Positions 42,280 to 53,897 of a stretch of DNA of 64,000 nucleotides are shown one piece after another (positions within the stretch are counted from its first letter, which is position 1; each line of letters starts with the position of its first letter). The notes under the pieces are model-generated. The model was not told where the DNA came from. It saw only the letters and a list, made by a program, of their open reading frames with translations, and did not search any database. Where the stretch lies: contig JAMWFC010000051.1 in assembly GCA_027475525.1 (NCBI GenBank), positions 1-64,000 of the forward strand. The letters are read 5' to 3'. The stretch is from Macrolepiota albuminosa (lineage: Eukaryota; Basidiomycota; Agaricomycetes; Agaricales; Agaricaceae). Position numbers and translations under genes: made by a program.

Positions 42280-45043
42280 CTAAATCGCCGGGTCGTTTTC
42301 CGAATACTCGTAGGTGGCGTCCTCCCCTTCAAAGGTCCAGGTGGCACGTCCCATGACCTGTCGTTTGGGGCACTCGGAGATGAAATGGTCTTTCTCACCA
42401 CAGAGTATGCAGACACCCTCCCTTCTCCGTCGTTCCTGCACATCCGCCGGGACTTCGATCCAGGGTCGGCCCTTCTTTTGAAGCCGGTTGGCCTGGAGGG
42501 CCTTCTCGTCCCCTTCGTCGTTGAAGTCAAAGTCTTCAGGGTCTTTCGGGGGTTCCTCGGGGCTTGGCGCGTTGCCCGGGTCATGGGCGGCCACGGCGGC
42601 GTTGAGTTGGGCCTGGGGGCGGACGCCGCTGCTGGGGTTAGCATTGGGTGGGCCGCGACTCACCGGGGGTCGGCTGCCGGGAAACGCGGAGGGACCAGGG
42701 TTTTGGGTTTGGGGGGTTGGGGGTTTCGCCGGAGGGCCAAGGGGGTCCTCCTCTAGGGTTCTAGGGGGGTCGGGAATTCGAGTACTCGCTGCGGTCTTCC
42801 CAGTAGCGTTGGTCAATCTGCATGACGAGGGCCTTGTACCCGTCGTAGGAGGGTTGTTTCAGGGCGAGTCGGAGGACGTCCTTGATGCGTTGTGGCAGGG
42901 CACGGCGGAGGGCGTACCAGAGGGCGCTGTAGTTCCAACCTGTTTCATAAGCTTCCTTCTCAAAACGTACGATAAAGGTGGTAAAACGTTCTTCGGAGCG
43001 CATCTGGAGGTTGAAGAGGTTGTCCTCGGCCTCGGCCACGGTGTCGTAGATCCCAAACTTCCCGGAAAACTCGTCGACAAAGGCCTGCCAGCGAGCGAGT
43101 GCTGGGTTGTTGGGGTCAAACTGGATGAGGGCCGTGTAGTGATCGAAGGCGATCCTCTGGAGGTACGATGCGGCAAAGGCCACCCGGGAGCTGTCAACCT
43201 GAAACGTGAGCGGCTTTGCCTGGAATGTATTGAGACACTGAGTGAGGAAGGTACGCCATTTTCGGAGGTCCCGGCCCGTGAAAGCGTCGGGCTTTTGAAT
43301 GTCCAGTCGTCCTTCGTGGGCGAGGGCGTCGCGAGCATCGTCCGGTCCGGCAGCGTTGCGGGGAGGGGGGCCAGCATTGTAATAGTAGTAGTAGTGATTA
43401 CCCCCCCCTCCTTGAGGAGGAAAAGCACCAAGGGTGGGACCCCACCCGCCTGGAGGGCCTCCTCTGGGTGGCTCACCTGGAGGTCCACGCCCAGGGGGTC
43501 CGTTATCCCAGGGGGGTTCGTTCCTGCTGGGGGGAGGCCCGGGTCTCCACGCAGGGGGTGGTGGAGGTGGGGGACCTGGGGGTCGTCCTCGAGGTTCGGC
43601 TGGGGGTGGCGGAGGCGGTCGGGGAGGGTTCGGCGGTGTCGGGTCGGATGGAGATGGGTCGGGTGCTGGGTCGGGTGCCGGGTTACGCAGGGGACGTTCA
43701 ACCTGGGAGGGTCGTGCTTGCATTGGGGGTCGCGGGGGGTTTCGTAGGTCAAAGTGGGGTGGCAGATCGCGGCGGAAGTTGCGTTCCGGAGGGACCGGAG
43801 CTGACGTAGGGGGTGGTACTGGGATGGGCGCGGGCGCGGGGCGTGGTTTGTTGTTGCCACGTGTGAGCTCGTTGATGTAGCACAGCGTGTCGTCCGTGCT
43901 AGGGGTGTCCGCGCAGGGTCTACCGGGGTTCGGGCGTTGTCTGTTCGCGGGAGGGGTTCCAGGAGGTCTCAAAGGTACTAGGAACGGAGTTAGCCCTGCG
44001 GCGAGTTGACAAGCCTACCGTGCGGGCAGCGGGTTGATTCAAGAGGCCTCCAGTCGGGTTGAGGGACCGCAATATGGCTGAGGCGTTTTGTCGCTCTTCC
44101 CATTGTCGTTGTTCCGGAGAGGGGTCCGCGGGGGCTGTCGGGGCTGCTGAGGCCAGCTCCGGGGGTTCCTGTCGAACGTGAATCGAGCGACCTGGGTCTG
44201 CGGGGTCGTTGAGGGGTCGAGGGGAGGGGGACGCATGGACTTTGTCGAGCAGCTGCTGCAATTCTTCTCGGAGGATCGTATTGCGCCTATACTTTACCAT
44301 AGTTTGCTCTGGGAGTTCTCCTTGCATGAGGCGGTCCCCGAACTTGACTAAGCAATGAGCCCATTCCTCCGGAGTGCCTTCGAAGTCGTCGTGCCCGAAT
44401 TCCGTGAGCAGCGCCCTTGTCCGTTGAAGCAATGAGCCCATTCCTCCGGAGTGCCTTCGAAGTCGTCGTGCCCGAATTCCGTGAGCAGCGCCCTTGTCCG
44501 TTGAGCGAAGTCCTCCGGCATAATCCTGAGTGAGCGGAGTACTTCGTCCCGTTGCCGTTCATATTCCTCGAGGCGTCGTCGTCCCATTGGCGAGGAAGGG
44601 GTTTGAGCGGGTGGAGCGGCGGCCGGGTAGTGACGAGGGGGGTAGTTGAGGTAGGGGGGTCCTCGGGGTTCTCGGGGCTGGGGAACGGGACGCTGGTAGC
44701 CGTAGTAGGGGGTGGGTGCAAAGGGGCCCTCGCTGGGGAGGATCGGACGAGGTCCACTGGGCACTGGTGGGGTCTCCGGCAGGCCTCCAGGAATGCTCCG
44801 GTACGAGGGGACCTCCACGGGTCGTGCCATGGCTAAGTTGGGCGGAGGGGCCCAGCTGGCTGAGGGCCCCAGATCATAGAGGGATGGGTCGGGAGCCCAG
44901 TGGCGGTGGAGGTACGGAGGTTCATACAGGAGGCGTGGATAGGCGGGGCGGGGGGTTTGCGTGGAGTAATGCTTGGGTACCGGGCGCCTGTAGGGGTCGG
45001 TCTGGTAGCCTGTGGGGTAGTAGGTGTGAGTATACGTAGCCAT
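42280..45043 (-). CDS. gag of element A
   Basis: The ATG at 45041-45043 starts MATYTHTYYPTGYQTDP. The first third is Pro/Tyr-rich; a helical part has LTEFGHDDFEGTPEEWAHCL. A very Pro-rich linker with a five-tyrosine run precedes the capsid-like domain (KPDAFTGRDLRKWRTFLTQC, FQVDSSRVAFAASYLQ, NLQMRSEERFTTFIVRFE). A nucleocapsid zinc knuckle CILCGEKDHFISEC (CX2CX4HX4C) lies near 42400-42360. Stop TAG at 42280, overlapped by pol in the -1 frame. The duplication at 44350 and small shifts near 43950 and 42790 interrupt it as given. Confidence 0.82.
44350..44503. repeat. 77-bp exact tandem duplication #27 (gag of A)
   Basis: Copies 44350-44426 and 44427-44503, over RALLTEFGHDDFEGTPEEWA. Element B has one copy. 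Confidence 0.97.
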
Positions 45044-45076
45044 CAAGAACGGTGTAAGGAGGGAGTCTTGATATTA

Positions 45077-45830
45077 TGTCAGGTTCCGCTGAGTCGGGGG
45101 CTTTCCGGGAAAGCAATCGCCCTTACAATGCGGACTTGACCTACGGATACTCGGGTGTCTGGAACTCCGGGGCTAGGACTCCGGGGTTCAAGACGTGGAC
45201 AGGGGAATCCCGGGGAAGGGGATTTGGTCCGGGGGTTTTGGGTGGTAAGTAGCTGGGGAGTTCGGGTGGAGGTCGAGTCATGAACCGGAGGTTCTAAGAC
45301 AAGACCAAGTTAGCAAATTTAAGTCGCGAAGTGCGTACCAATCTTAGAGCACGCGAGTATTCAAGCGTGCCAGTCAAAAGCATGCCAGTCAATGCGTACC
45401 AGTCAAGCAGAGGGCACGCAACAATCCAAGTAAAGCAATGTAACAGTGTATGTAATATCAAGACTAGCGAATACAACAGGGAACTATGCTATAAGTACTA
45501 TGGGACCGGGTCTTGGGGTTCCGGGGTGTCTGGGATAGGCTCCAGGGGTCATTGAGTAGCGGCAGGGACTGTATACTGGGATCACGTGTGTGGGGCGTGT
45601 GATCAATTGGCGTGGAGGGAGCTGTGATGTGTGATGCGTGATAGCTGGGAATGGGTCGCGTGATCCGATTGTTGATCGGGGCTGGCGGCGGCTGATGGCG
45701 GTCCTTGATGCGCGTGATGGCGGTGTCGGTGGTCGTGATGGCGGGGCGTGTCCTGCAGGGTCGGAGGGAGGGTCCCGGAGGGTGTTCCGGGGGTGTCCCG
45801 GGGTGGGCCTGGAGGGGAGGGGTCGTGACA
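45077..45830 (-). repeat. 5' LTR of element A
   Basis: 754 bp, minus-strand start TGTCACGACCCC and end TGACA. It holds the promoter for gag-pol by analogy with other LTR elements. The sequence just after it (TAATATCAAGACTCCC on the minus strand) occupies the primer-binding position but matches no tRNA 3' end I recognise. Confidence 0.88.
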
Positions 45831-47818
45831 GCGTGCATTACGTGCAGCGCTGTGGAACCATTGTCTTTTGTGCACAGAAAGCGCCCTGGGATGTGTCATT
45901 GCTTGACAAGAGCGAGGTCATCAGAGCCCTGCATCGGGTTGACGAGGTCCTGATACTGAGGCTCCTCCATCAGGAGCTGCATGGTTTGGTCATGCAGAGC
46001 CTCAACTGTTTGCTGTGCAAACATCTGAAGCTTTGTGATCAACATGTAAGCAACAATTCTGTTGCAACGCGGAACATGAATATTCATATAATATTTATAG
46101 AGCTGGTCCAGCTCTAACAGAGTGCAGGGAAGACTGCGTGGGGCGTGCTTGTACACAATTGTACCCGGGATGTGGGCACAATGGCCAGAGGCATACTCAT
46201 ACAATGCTGCTCTATTGGCGTCAGCTCCCATCAGCACCGTATTCGTGGCATACAAATAATAGGTGCAATGGCTGAGTGCTCCTCTAAAGCACGAATTCAT
46301 TCGCTCGATATTGAGCGGCCCCCACACCTTCACCCCCAAGCCATCGGGAATCCTCCTCGAGAACTCATCCTCAGCCCTATATTTCAGGGCCTGTAGCTCC
46401 TTGGCGTGGTTTGCCTTCTTCTTTGTGATGCACTTATTGCGCAATACTCATTGGAATCAGTCCGCTGCCAATTCCCCTTCCTCCCTGTCCTCCTCCTGCT
46501 CCAAGCTCGACTCTTCATAGTCGCTCTCATTGGACAAGGATGCTACTGATGCTTTGCCTTTTTCAGGCATGGGTTTTCCTCTCGAGGTCGCCACCAGACC
46601 ATCATATTGCTCCAGTGTGCGGAGGTCTGGGGTCAAGACGACCATGGAGTAGTGTTCTGGCAGGGCTGGTACAAACACTAGCAATATAAAGAGCATCTGG
46701 ACTTCTCCCGCTCGTGCAGGAATGCCAGCAGGGAAGGCTATAACCTCCAATTTGGAGGCATTGAGAGGCGGCTTGCAGCCGCAATGCTGACGAGATGGCC
46801 CCGACTTGGCCGGGGTGGATGATTCTAATGGTGGCTGAGCCACTGGAGGGGCAGGCACATTTTGCGCCAGAGTTCTTTCTCCAGGCTCAGTGCGAGGGAC
46901 AACAGTAACGGGTGCTTTTGGCACCATAGCAACAGGTTTGGGCCCCATAAGTGGAGCCTGAGACGATGCGGGTTCCTGCTGACCCAAAGACAGCCCTGCC
47001 AAGGGCTCACTGACTGCAGTCAGTGACTCTGAGGGGGCCTGAAGGGCCAGAGCAGGCAACCGTGATGACAATGCAACGGGCTGAGCAGGCAGCTCAGGGT
47101 GTGCAGATTGCGCAGCCAGTGGCATCCTGGCCCGTGGAGGGTCAACTGCTCGAGTGGGCTGATACTTGGCCCTCTTGACCTTGGCGGTCGGTTCCTCAAA
47201 AGTAGACACTTTGCACTTAGATGCATGTTTGATCTGTTCCAGCGCTACTATGTGCTGCCTCTTCATCAGCTCGATCTGATTGAGCAAGCCCTCCATCACC
47301 ATCATGGCCAAACTGTCCTGTAGGAAGGATGCAGTTGCAGGGACTGGCTGTCCCGCTGCTTCCAATCTACTCAGAAGTGCATCTGGCACCGATAACTCCT
47401 GTGCTTGTGATGCAGGTTCAACATATGATTTGACCATGGGCCGATGCGCCCATGGTACTGATGGCGGCCCCATCACCGCACCTGCATATGTCGGTCTCGA
47501 CGCACCTGAGCGCAACAACGGTTTCTGGTAGTAGCGCTCATGGCACATGCTGTCCTCTGGGCGCTCATAGTGCCCTTTGTCATCAATGTCCATCTCCTGC
47601 GAATAATAAGGAGTTTGATACAGGAGCGGCTCCTTGTGGCCTGGGTAGGCCACACCCGCTGACTGATATTGGCTCACCGCCAGATATGGCAGCTGCCTCT
47701 GGTACTGGCTAATATTTTCTTGTGCGTGTATATTCAGGGGTCTCCCCCCTCTGCTAGAGCCTTGCAGGCTCTGATCATTCTTTTGCGGCCCCCAATAGGC
47801 CATTTCAAAGCAATACAT
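45831..47818 (-). pseudogene. extra ORF of element C, 5' part
   Basis: A long minus-strand frame that follows the chromodomain of element C. It opens near MAYWGPQKNDQ (about 47800), is Pro/Gln/Ala-rich with a short coiled segment (MEGLLNQIELMKRQHIVALEQ), has CGCKPPLNASKLEVIAFPAG, then an acidic DYEESSLEQEEDREEGE block. After two in-frame TGAs (46457-46459, 46448-46450) the same frame continues with KCITKKKANHAKELQALKYR and GVKVWGPLNIERMNSCFRGA to a TGA at 45896 and on to the element A insertion at 45831. All three stops would be Arg CGA with one C-to-T reversal. No known domain. It may be an accessory protein of the element. Confidence 0.6.
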
Positions 47819-47964
47819 CAGCTACATGTATTGGGACTGAGGAAAGAAGAGAAAAAACAATCTCCCAACTCTGCCAGTGGTGTAAACAACCACAAATACA
47901 CGTTACCCAGTCAGTCACCAGCTATCAAAGTGGACTTCGTCCACATTCCACTACCCTACACGCA

Positions 47965-50900
47965 TTATGCGCATTTTGCTAGCTGTTGAGGGTGTTTCAC
48001 GCCCTGCAACTCTAGGTACCTGTCCATTGCTGCAAGGTCTTTGCAGTTCACTAGCGGTTCCCAGATTGTATTACCTAAGCTCCACCTTACCTTGAATTTG
48101 AGGTTTTCCTTTGTCCACCTATGACCTATGAGGTCATCCACAAACCATTCCTGGTCATTACCAATTCCAAAGTCATATGGCTCTGGAGTTGCACAATTAG
48201 GAAAGAGTGCATCACTACTGGCCATATACAGTTGCAACAGCAACACATGAAACTTGGGAACTATCCTGCGCGCTTGCAGTGCATGGGGTAGTTCCAGCAC
48301 ATAATTAGATGTGCTCGGCTCGGCCTCAAGGACCCTATATGGTCCAATCCACTTTGGACACAGCTTACTCGCTTTGCCTTTTGGCAGGTTCAAGTTCTTT
48401 GTCAAGAGGTACACTAGGTTCCCTTTCTTGATGTCTGGCTCCTCATGTCTGCGATTATTTGCATGTTTGGTCTGCTATACGCGCGATTCTATAATCACAT
48501 CATGGGCATCTGCCAAGTTCCGTAGCGCATTGCGTGCAAACTGCTTTACTCCCACATAAATAGCTTCATCAGTACAAAGTTCACGAATCATGGATGGCAT
48601 GTAGCCATTGTTGAGTTCAAAGGGTGAATACCCTGTGGTTTCCGATATGCTCGTGCTTATCGCGAATTCCACAAGTGGACATCTATCCACCCAGTCCTTC
48701 TGATCAGGACGTATGAACGCTTGCAGTATTTGCGTGTTCTGTTTGACCATTTGTTTGCGGATGAAACGACGTCAACATGAGCAACTTTGCTCCGAGCAGC
48801 TTGTGCAGCTCCTTCCACTATTTGGAAGTGAACTTAGCATCTCGATCGCTTACGATCGAGCTTGGCAATCCATGGAGGCACACTATCTCCTTGAAATAGA
48901 TCCACAACAAGTCCGACGCTGTCATGGTGGTTCTCACCGGAATGAGATGGACCATACTGGTCATTCTGCAGATCACTACCCAGAGGTAGTTAAAACCTTT
49001 TGACTCAGAAAACGGGCCTATAAGGTCCATCCTGATCGAATCCTAGGGTTTGACCAGTATAGGCAGCAAATGAAGCTTTCCTGGTGGCTTTAATGTTGAT
49101 ACTTTCAACTGTTGACATAGCTCGCATGTCAAGCAGAATTGGCTTGTTTCTTTGGCTATTTGCAGCCACCAGTACCAGCGTCGCACATAGTCCAGCGTTT
49201 TCTGAGTTCCAAAGTGGCCCACTACTCTATGGGCCTGGTCCAGGATAGTTACCAGCGTCGCACATAGTCCAGCGTTTTCTGAGTTCCAAAGTGGCCCACT
49301 ACTCTATGGGCCTGGTCCAGGATAGTTGTGATTAACGACCTCTTCCGGGGAACGCAGATGACTTTGGACCCTGTGGGTCTGGTAAGATAGACAAGCTGCT
49401 GCTCCACCTTGAAGCGTGGATGCGCTTGGATATTGTTCAGAATCTCTAAGAAGAGATTATCATCCTTGTATCTATGCTAGATACGTGTGCGGAATTGCGC
49501 ATTGCCTAAGTTGGCCGGTGCAGGGTTATGGTCCTGTGACTCCAGCGCCTGCTGGAGCATCATATCGGTACCTCTCAGAGGCACCTCTTGCCTTGTCTCT
49601 TCACTTGGCTGAGGGACCTCATGATCCACCAGCACCTGGGTCTTGATATTGCGAGCTTCTCGCTGTTCATGCAGTCGTTTACTGCGACGTGTTTCCTGCG
49701 CTCGCATGGTGCAGAGCTTGACCATATGTTCCTTGATTTCATGGAACCAATGCAGGGGCAAGTCTTTGCCCTCTGGGTCAATATGTTTGTCCACCTGGAT
49801 ATAGTCATGCGTGTCATGGATGTCATCTCGAGTATCACTCTCGAAATATCAAAATAGGCAATCCACGACTTTGTTCAATTCACCTTTTACATAGGTGATG
49901 TCGAACTGGTACCGCGACATGTAGTCAATCCAGCAATGTTGTCACAGAGACAAGTGCATCTGAGTCTTGAAAAACTCTAGTGCTTTGGGATCTATAATGA
50001 TGTGGATCTTGTATCCCATCAGTTTATCCTCCCATTTTAGAAGGGCTTCCAGGATAGCGAGTGTTTCTAACTCATGTACAGCATAATTCTACTGGGCAGC
50101 AGTGAATTTACAGGACATAAATCCTGCTGGTTAGCAAGTCTGCCACATTTTACCTTGGCCAAACATGGCCCCAACCCCAGTCTTTGATGCATCGCATATG
50201 AGCCATATGGGCTTGTCGATGCATGGATCAATTGGCCAGATGACTGGCGTCTTTGCACAAATGTGCTTAATCATCTCAAAGCACTGCTGATGCAGCGGTC
50301 TCCAGTGAAAAGGAGACCCATTCTGGGTCATGGCTATAAGTGGCCCTGTGTATGCAGTGATATCTGGCAAAAAGTTTCCAATATAGTTTACAAGTCCAAT
50401 GAATTGTTGAATATCATTATATGTGCGTGGAGTACGCCACTCTCGAATTTGGTCGAGCTTATCTGTGTCCAGGTGAATACCCTTCTTGTCAATGACATGA
50501 CTGAGACAATCTATACTAGTTGCGTACAACTCGCACTTCTTCCATTTGAGATAGAGGCTAGCCTTATGTAGTCATTCAAATACGACTTGTAGGTGCTGCT
50601 CATGCTCCTCAATGGAGTCAGAAAAGATGAATATATTGTCTAAATAGATGTGCATAAACTTCCCAATTACATCTTGGAAGATTGAGGTCATTAACCTCTG
50701 AAATGTCGCTGGTGCATTACAATCATCAATCTGCATGATGTTACTCACGAACGTCCCCATCAGGGACAAGAACAGCATCTTTGGTATATCCTCTTTGTGT
50801 ATGCGAACCTGTTTGTATGCGTCTGTTAGGTCAATTTTTGACCTATACTTCGCTGTCGTGACATCTTCACATATGACTTCCTCAGGAGATCTGGAAGAGG

Positions 50901-51908
50901 TGTTACATCCTTGACTGCGTTATCATTGCGCTGTCGTGCATCCAACGCAGTCCTCAATGTTCCATCCTTCTTGAAGATACAAAGTAAGGGTGCAGCTTGC
51001 ACCGCTGGTCGTGGTTCTCACCACCTTGCGTTTATGTATCTATTCGTCTTTTTACAAAGTTGATTCTGTAGTGCTCGCGGGCAGCGAGGCAAATGATATT
51101 TGTACTGCTTGTTATTGTCAATGAGGTTAATCTCATGATTAACCTCCCACCATGAAGGAAGCTCTTCCTTCGTTCTGTTGACAATATTAGCAAACTCCTG
51201 TTGCCATTGCTGGCACAATCAAGGAATATCCTCCTCTGTAAGGCTCACAGCCTTACCCTTCCCTTTTACTATGCATGCTATACACGGCTGAACCTTTGGT
51301 TCAAATCGCTCCTATAAGGCATGTACGTGCTCCTCTGTGAGATCTCCTGGATTCAACCTTATGACCAGTTGTTTCTCCAACACTCTTGTCATACTCAACG
51401 ACAACTGCACGCTTCTCGCTTTCAGCAAGAGTCCATCAAATACGATATCCAATGTTTTGGAAATCTCGTCCTCTTGTGCGTGACGGTATACTTCTCCCGT
51501 CTGGATCGCCTGTGCCCTTCCCATAGTCTGTGTCACCATTGATGCCACCAACTCATTCCACTCCCATGGCATTCGTGGGTCATACGCCCATTGCACTACT
51601 GGCTGAGGCACTGGTCGATCCCTTAGCAACCTTGTGCTTCCCACAGTTCCTATCGTACTATATACCTCGTCCTTGATGAGATTCTCAACCTTCACTTGAG
51701 AGCTAGTCAGCTGACATTTCAGCAACTCCACCACGCATTTACCACGCTCATTCTTGCGCTGTACAGCCTGTTTAGGCTTTCCATTGGTACACCCAATCAC
51801 ATCCAGGTGCTTCCCCTTCTTCAGAGTTCCTTGAAACTCTTCCTCAGACATTAGTATAGCCGGCAAATCTGCTGGCAGGCTTTTTGGTGAGACCTGTTTG
51901 TCCTCCAC
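47965..51908 (-). pseudogene. pol of element C (RT, RNase H, integrase, chromodomain)
   Basis: Severely decayed. Recognisable in order: a Lys-rich linker (51908-51312), KKDGTLRTALDARQRN, CNAPATFQRLMTSIFQDVI and a reverse-transcriptase box reading YLDN rather than YLDD (about 50650), GIHLDTDKLDQIREWRTP, RNase H start WLICDASKTGVGAMFG (about 50190). The integrase follows with CLTCELC (about 49120), the core MDLIGPFSESKGFNYLWVVI, SDRDAKFTSK, and YSPFELNNGY. A chromodomain-like end follows (EWFVDDLIGHRW...FKVRW, 48130-48060). Frequent stops and shifts preclude activity. Confidence 0.75.
49173..49326. repeat. 77-bp exact tandem duplication #28 (pol of C)
   Basis: Copies 49173-49249 and 49250-49326, just before the integrase zinc region of element C. 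Confidence 0.97.
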
Positions 51909-51941
51909 CTCCTGTACAGTTGCTCTCTTGCAACCATCTAG

Positions 51942-52826
51942 TCAGTTGCGTTCATCACACCGCTTTTCAGTTGCGCGATAGCGCCTCAGACGACCATCTG
52001 TGTTGTTTAACACAACTCTCTCCGCCTTCAAAGGCGTACCATTTACAACGACCATGTCATTCATGAAATCCAGCGACACCTTGTTCTTACGCATCAACAG
52101 CGTACCGATGATCATGTTGTAGCGATCAAAATTTGCTATATCTACATATTCTTTCGTCGACGTCCCTGACATCTTTATTCTCACTTCCGCACCAAACTGC
52201 ACCATGGCGCAACTCCCTACAGTCCTCAGCTGGAGCATCAATGGCTCCTCCAGTTCATGAATGTGAATCGCGTTGACATGAGCAAACTGGGGTGTAATGC
52301 CCATAGTGGTACTCCCTGAGTCCCACAACGTCCATGCCGGATGTCCATTGACATCAATATACATGACCAGGCACTCCTTCTCCTTGGGAGTATAGCGTGG
52401 CCGCTGCAACTTATTAGTTGCCTTCTGCAGAGTTATGCGTCTCATTCGAACACACTGATCTCCACGGCACTCGGTTAGTGCAAACAGGTGTTCCTCCTCA
52501 TCATCACAAGCATAATAGTCACTGTCATACACGTCCACTGCGATGTATTCATTGCCATCAATCTGGACGCTCTTGGCGTCATCCACTTCTGACCCATCAG
52601 CCTCTACTTGCGGCTCCTCCTCCGCTTCTTTGACGACCCCATTGTCTTCGTTGTCATTGACAACATTGCTAGGTGCCACAGCCGTATGGGCTGCTTGGAT
52701 GTGTGCCTTAGGCAGGACGGGACATTTCTTAGTAAACTCCTGCCACAGTTGTAACATGCTGAAGGGTCTCCAGCAGGCCTTCTCTGGGCCACTCCTGGGG
52801 CTCCAGTGGGTTTGCTTGCCATACAC
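51942..52826 (-). pseudogene. protease region of element C
   Basis: An acidic N-terminal stretch, then a retropepsin-like domain with LWDSGSTTMGITP (about 52310), TVGSCAMVQFGAEVRI and FDRYNMIIGTLLMRKNKV. One active-site Asp is visible in DSGST. It overlaps the gag frame by a one-base shift near 52745, within the gag zinc-knuckle region. Confidence 0.7.
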
Positions 52827-53897
52827 GCCGCAGGTGCTACTACCCCTCTTGCTGCTACTTGGTTTTGACCTGAAAAGGGTTGACTATCCTTCGCTGGCAA
52901 TTGTCCAGCAGGCTTTGATCGAGGCCGTTGGCCTCCAGGGATTGACTTGCGGACATCATCTGAATAGATGGCCATATTCTGTGCATGACCCACCAGGTCA
53001 TCATAAAAGGTCTGGACGCCAGTCTTAGCGTCATACACTGCCTTTCTAAAGGCATCACGAGCTTCCTGCATCGTAGCAGCGTTGACGAAGCAATTATACA
53101 GTCCTATCAGAACTTCTTTAAACATCCAATGTGGTTTGTCACGATTAATGTGGAGGACATGGCAACGGAACCAATTCCGAGCCTCTCCCTCCATAAATTC
53201 ATGTAGCACAAATATCCTTTCCTGGTCCATGTCGTCTCCACCATAGCAGCAGGCTGCCAGGTGGTAGCAAACGTCCATGGCCCAGTCCTCTAACTGGGAG
53301 AACCTATGTCCTCCGGCATACACACATATGTGCTTACTATTGGATTTGCGGAGACTTACTCCAGCAGGGAATTTAAATCTGACTCCAAGAGAGTCATCCA
53401 TCAAACGAGTGAGATGGTCATGCATATGATCCACATGAATTCTGACCGCCTCATTTATTCCAGACGTAGTTTCACACAATTCATGAGGTATGGGCATCGA
53501 AAATGCCCGGGGACTGCGAAACAGGTGTTTATTGGCTGTTCTTTCTGGCCGTGGGGTGGGCTGTTGCCTTACTTGTGGCTCTGCTGATAATCCACCAGCC
53601 TGCCTGCCACTATCACAACAATTATTATTGTCTCAATTGTTATTTCTGTGATCATGACCTCCACCATCGTTATTGCAACAAATTGGCTCCCTCCGCTAGT
53701 AGTGGTCACTACTATTATTGCTACCACCCAGATCTCTGTCTGGTTCAGCAGTTCGAGCCGCAAATTGTCGCTGCATGTCATCAATAGGCATTACACCCTC
53801 ACGCCCTTCAAAGGCTACCCCCTGGTCGTCAATTAACAACTCACTATGATTGCGCAAGTCCTGGTTGCGTATCCTCTGGTAATTGACACATTCATTC
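52604..53897 (-). pseudogene. gag of element C, 5'-truncated
   Basis: The frame includes HVDHMHDHLTRLMDDSLGVR, FSQLEDWAMDVCYHLAAC, FMEGEARNWFRCHVLHINRD and AFRKAVYDAKTGVQTFYDDL, typical of gypsy capsid domains, then ACYNCG as the start of a zinc knuckle. The 5' end (reading up to about NYQRIRNQDLRNHSELLIDD) is cut by element B at 53898. Confidence 0.68.

Larger units (their letters stand above)
34494..45830 (-). mobile_element. element A: Ty3/gypsy chromodomain retrotransposon with antisense gene
   Basis: A complete minus-strand element bounded by LTRs with TGTCA...TGACA ends (45077-45830 is the 5' LTR, 34494-35409 the 3' LTR). The flanking 5-mers are GCGCG (34489-34493) and GCGTG (45831-45835), a target duplication with one C/T difference. 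Order on the minus strand: gag, two retropepsin modules, reverse transcriptase, RNase H, integrase, chromodomain; then a plus-strand gene (35538-37545) before the polypurine tract. Several TGA stops lie in pol. Six 77-bp duplications inflate the length; the real element is about 10.9 kb. It sits inside the extra ORF of element C. Confidence 0.88.
33056..53897 (-). mobile_element. element C: degenerate Ty3/gypsy chromodomain retrotransposon
   Basis: An old minus-strand element: gag (about 53.9-52.6 kb), DSGST protease, decayed reverse transcriptase/RNase H, integrase, chromodomain (to 47965), then a long extra ORF reaching 33576 and a putative short LTR. Element A (34494-45830) is inserted inside the extra ORF, and element B interrupts the gag 5' end at 53898. 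Many stop codons and shifts show it is dead. The 5' LTR and gag start are missing. Confidence 0.72.

Noticed and set aside
42488..43747. 419-codon plus-strand frame antisense to gag of element A
   Set aside because: Same shadow effect in a GC-rich region overlapping the capsid and zinc-knuckle coding sequence.
53569..53836. Isoleucine/valine-rich frame at 53.6-53.8 kb as a membrane protein
   Set aside because: It is a shifted frame over an Asn/Ser-rich stretch of element C gag.
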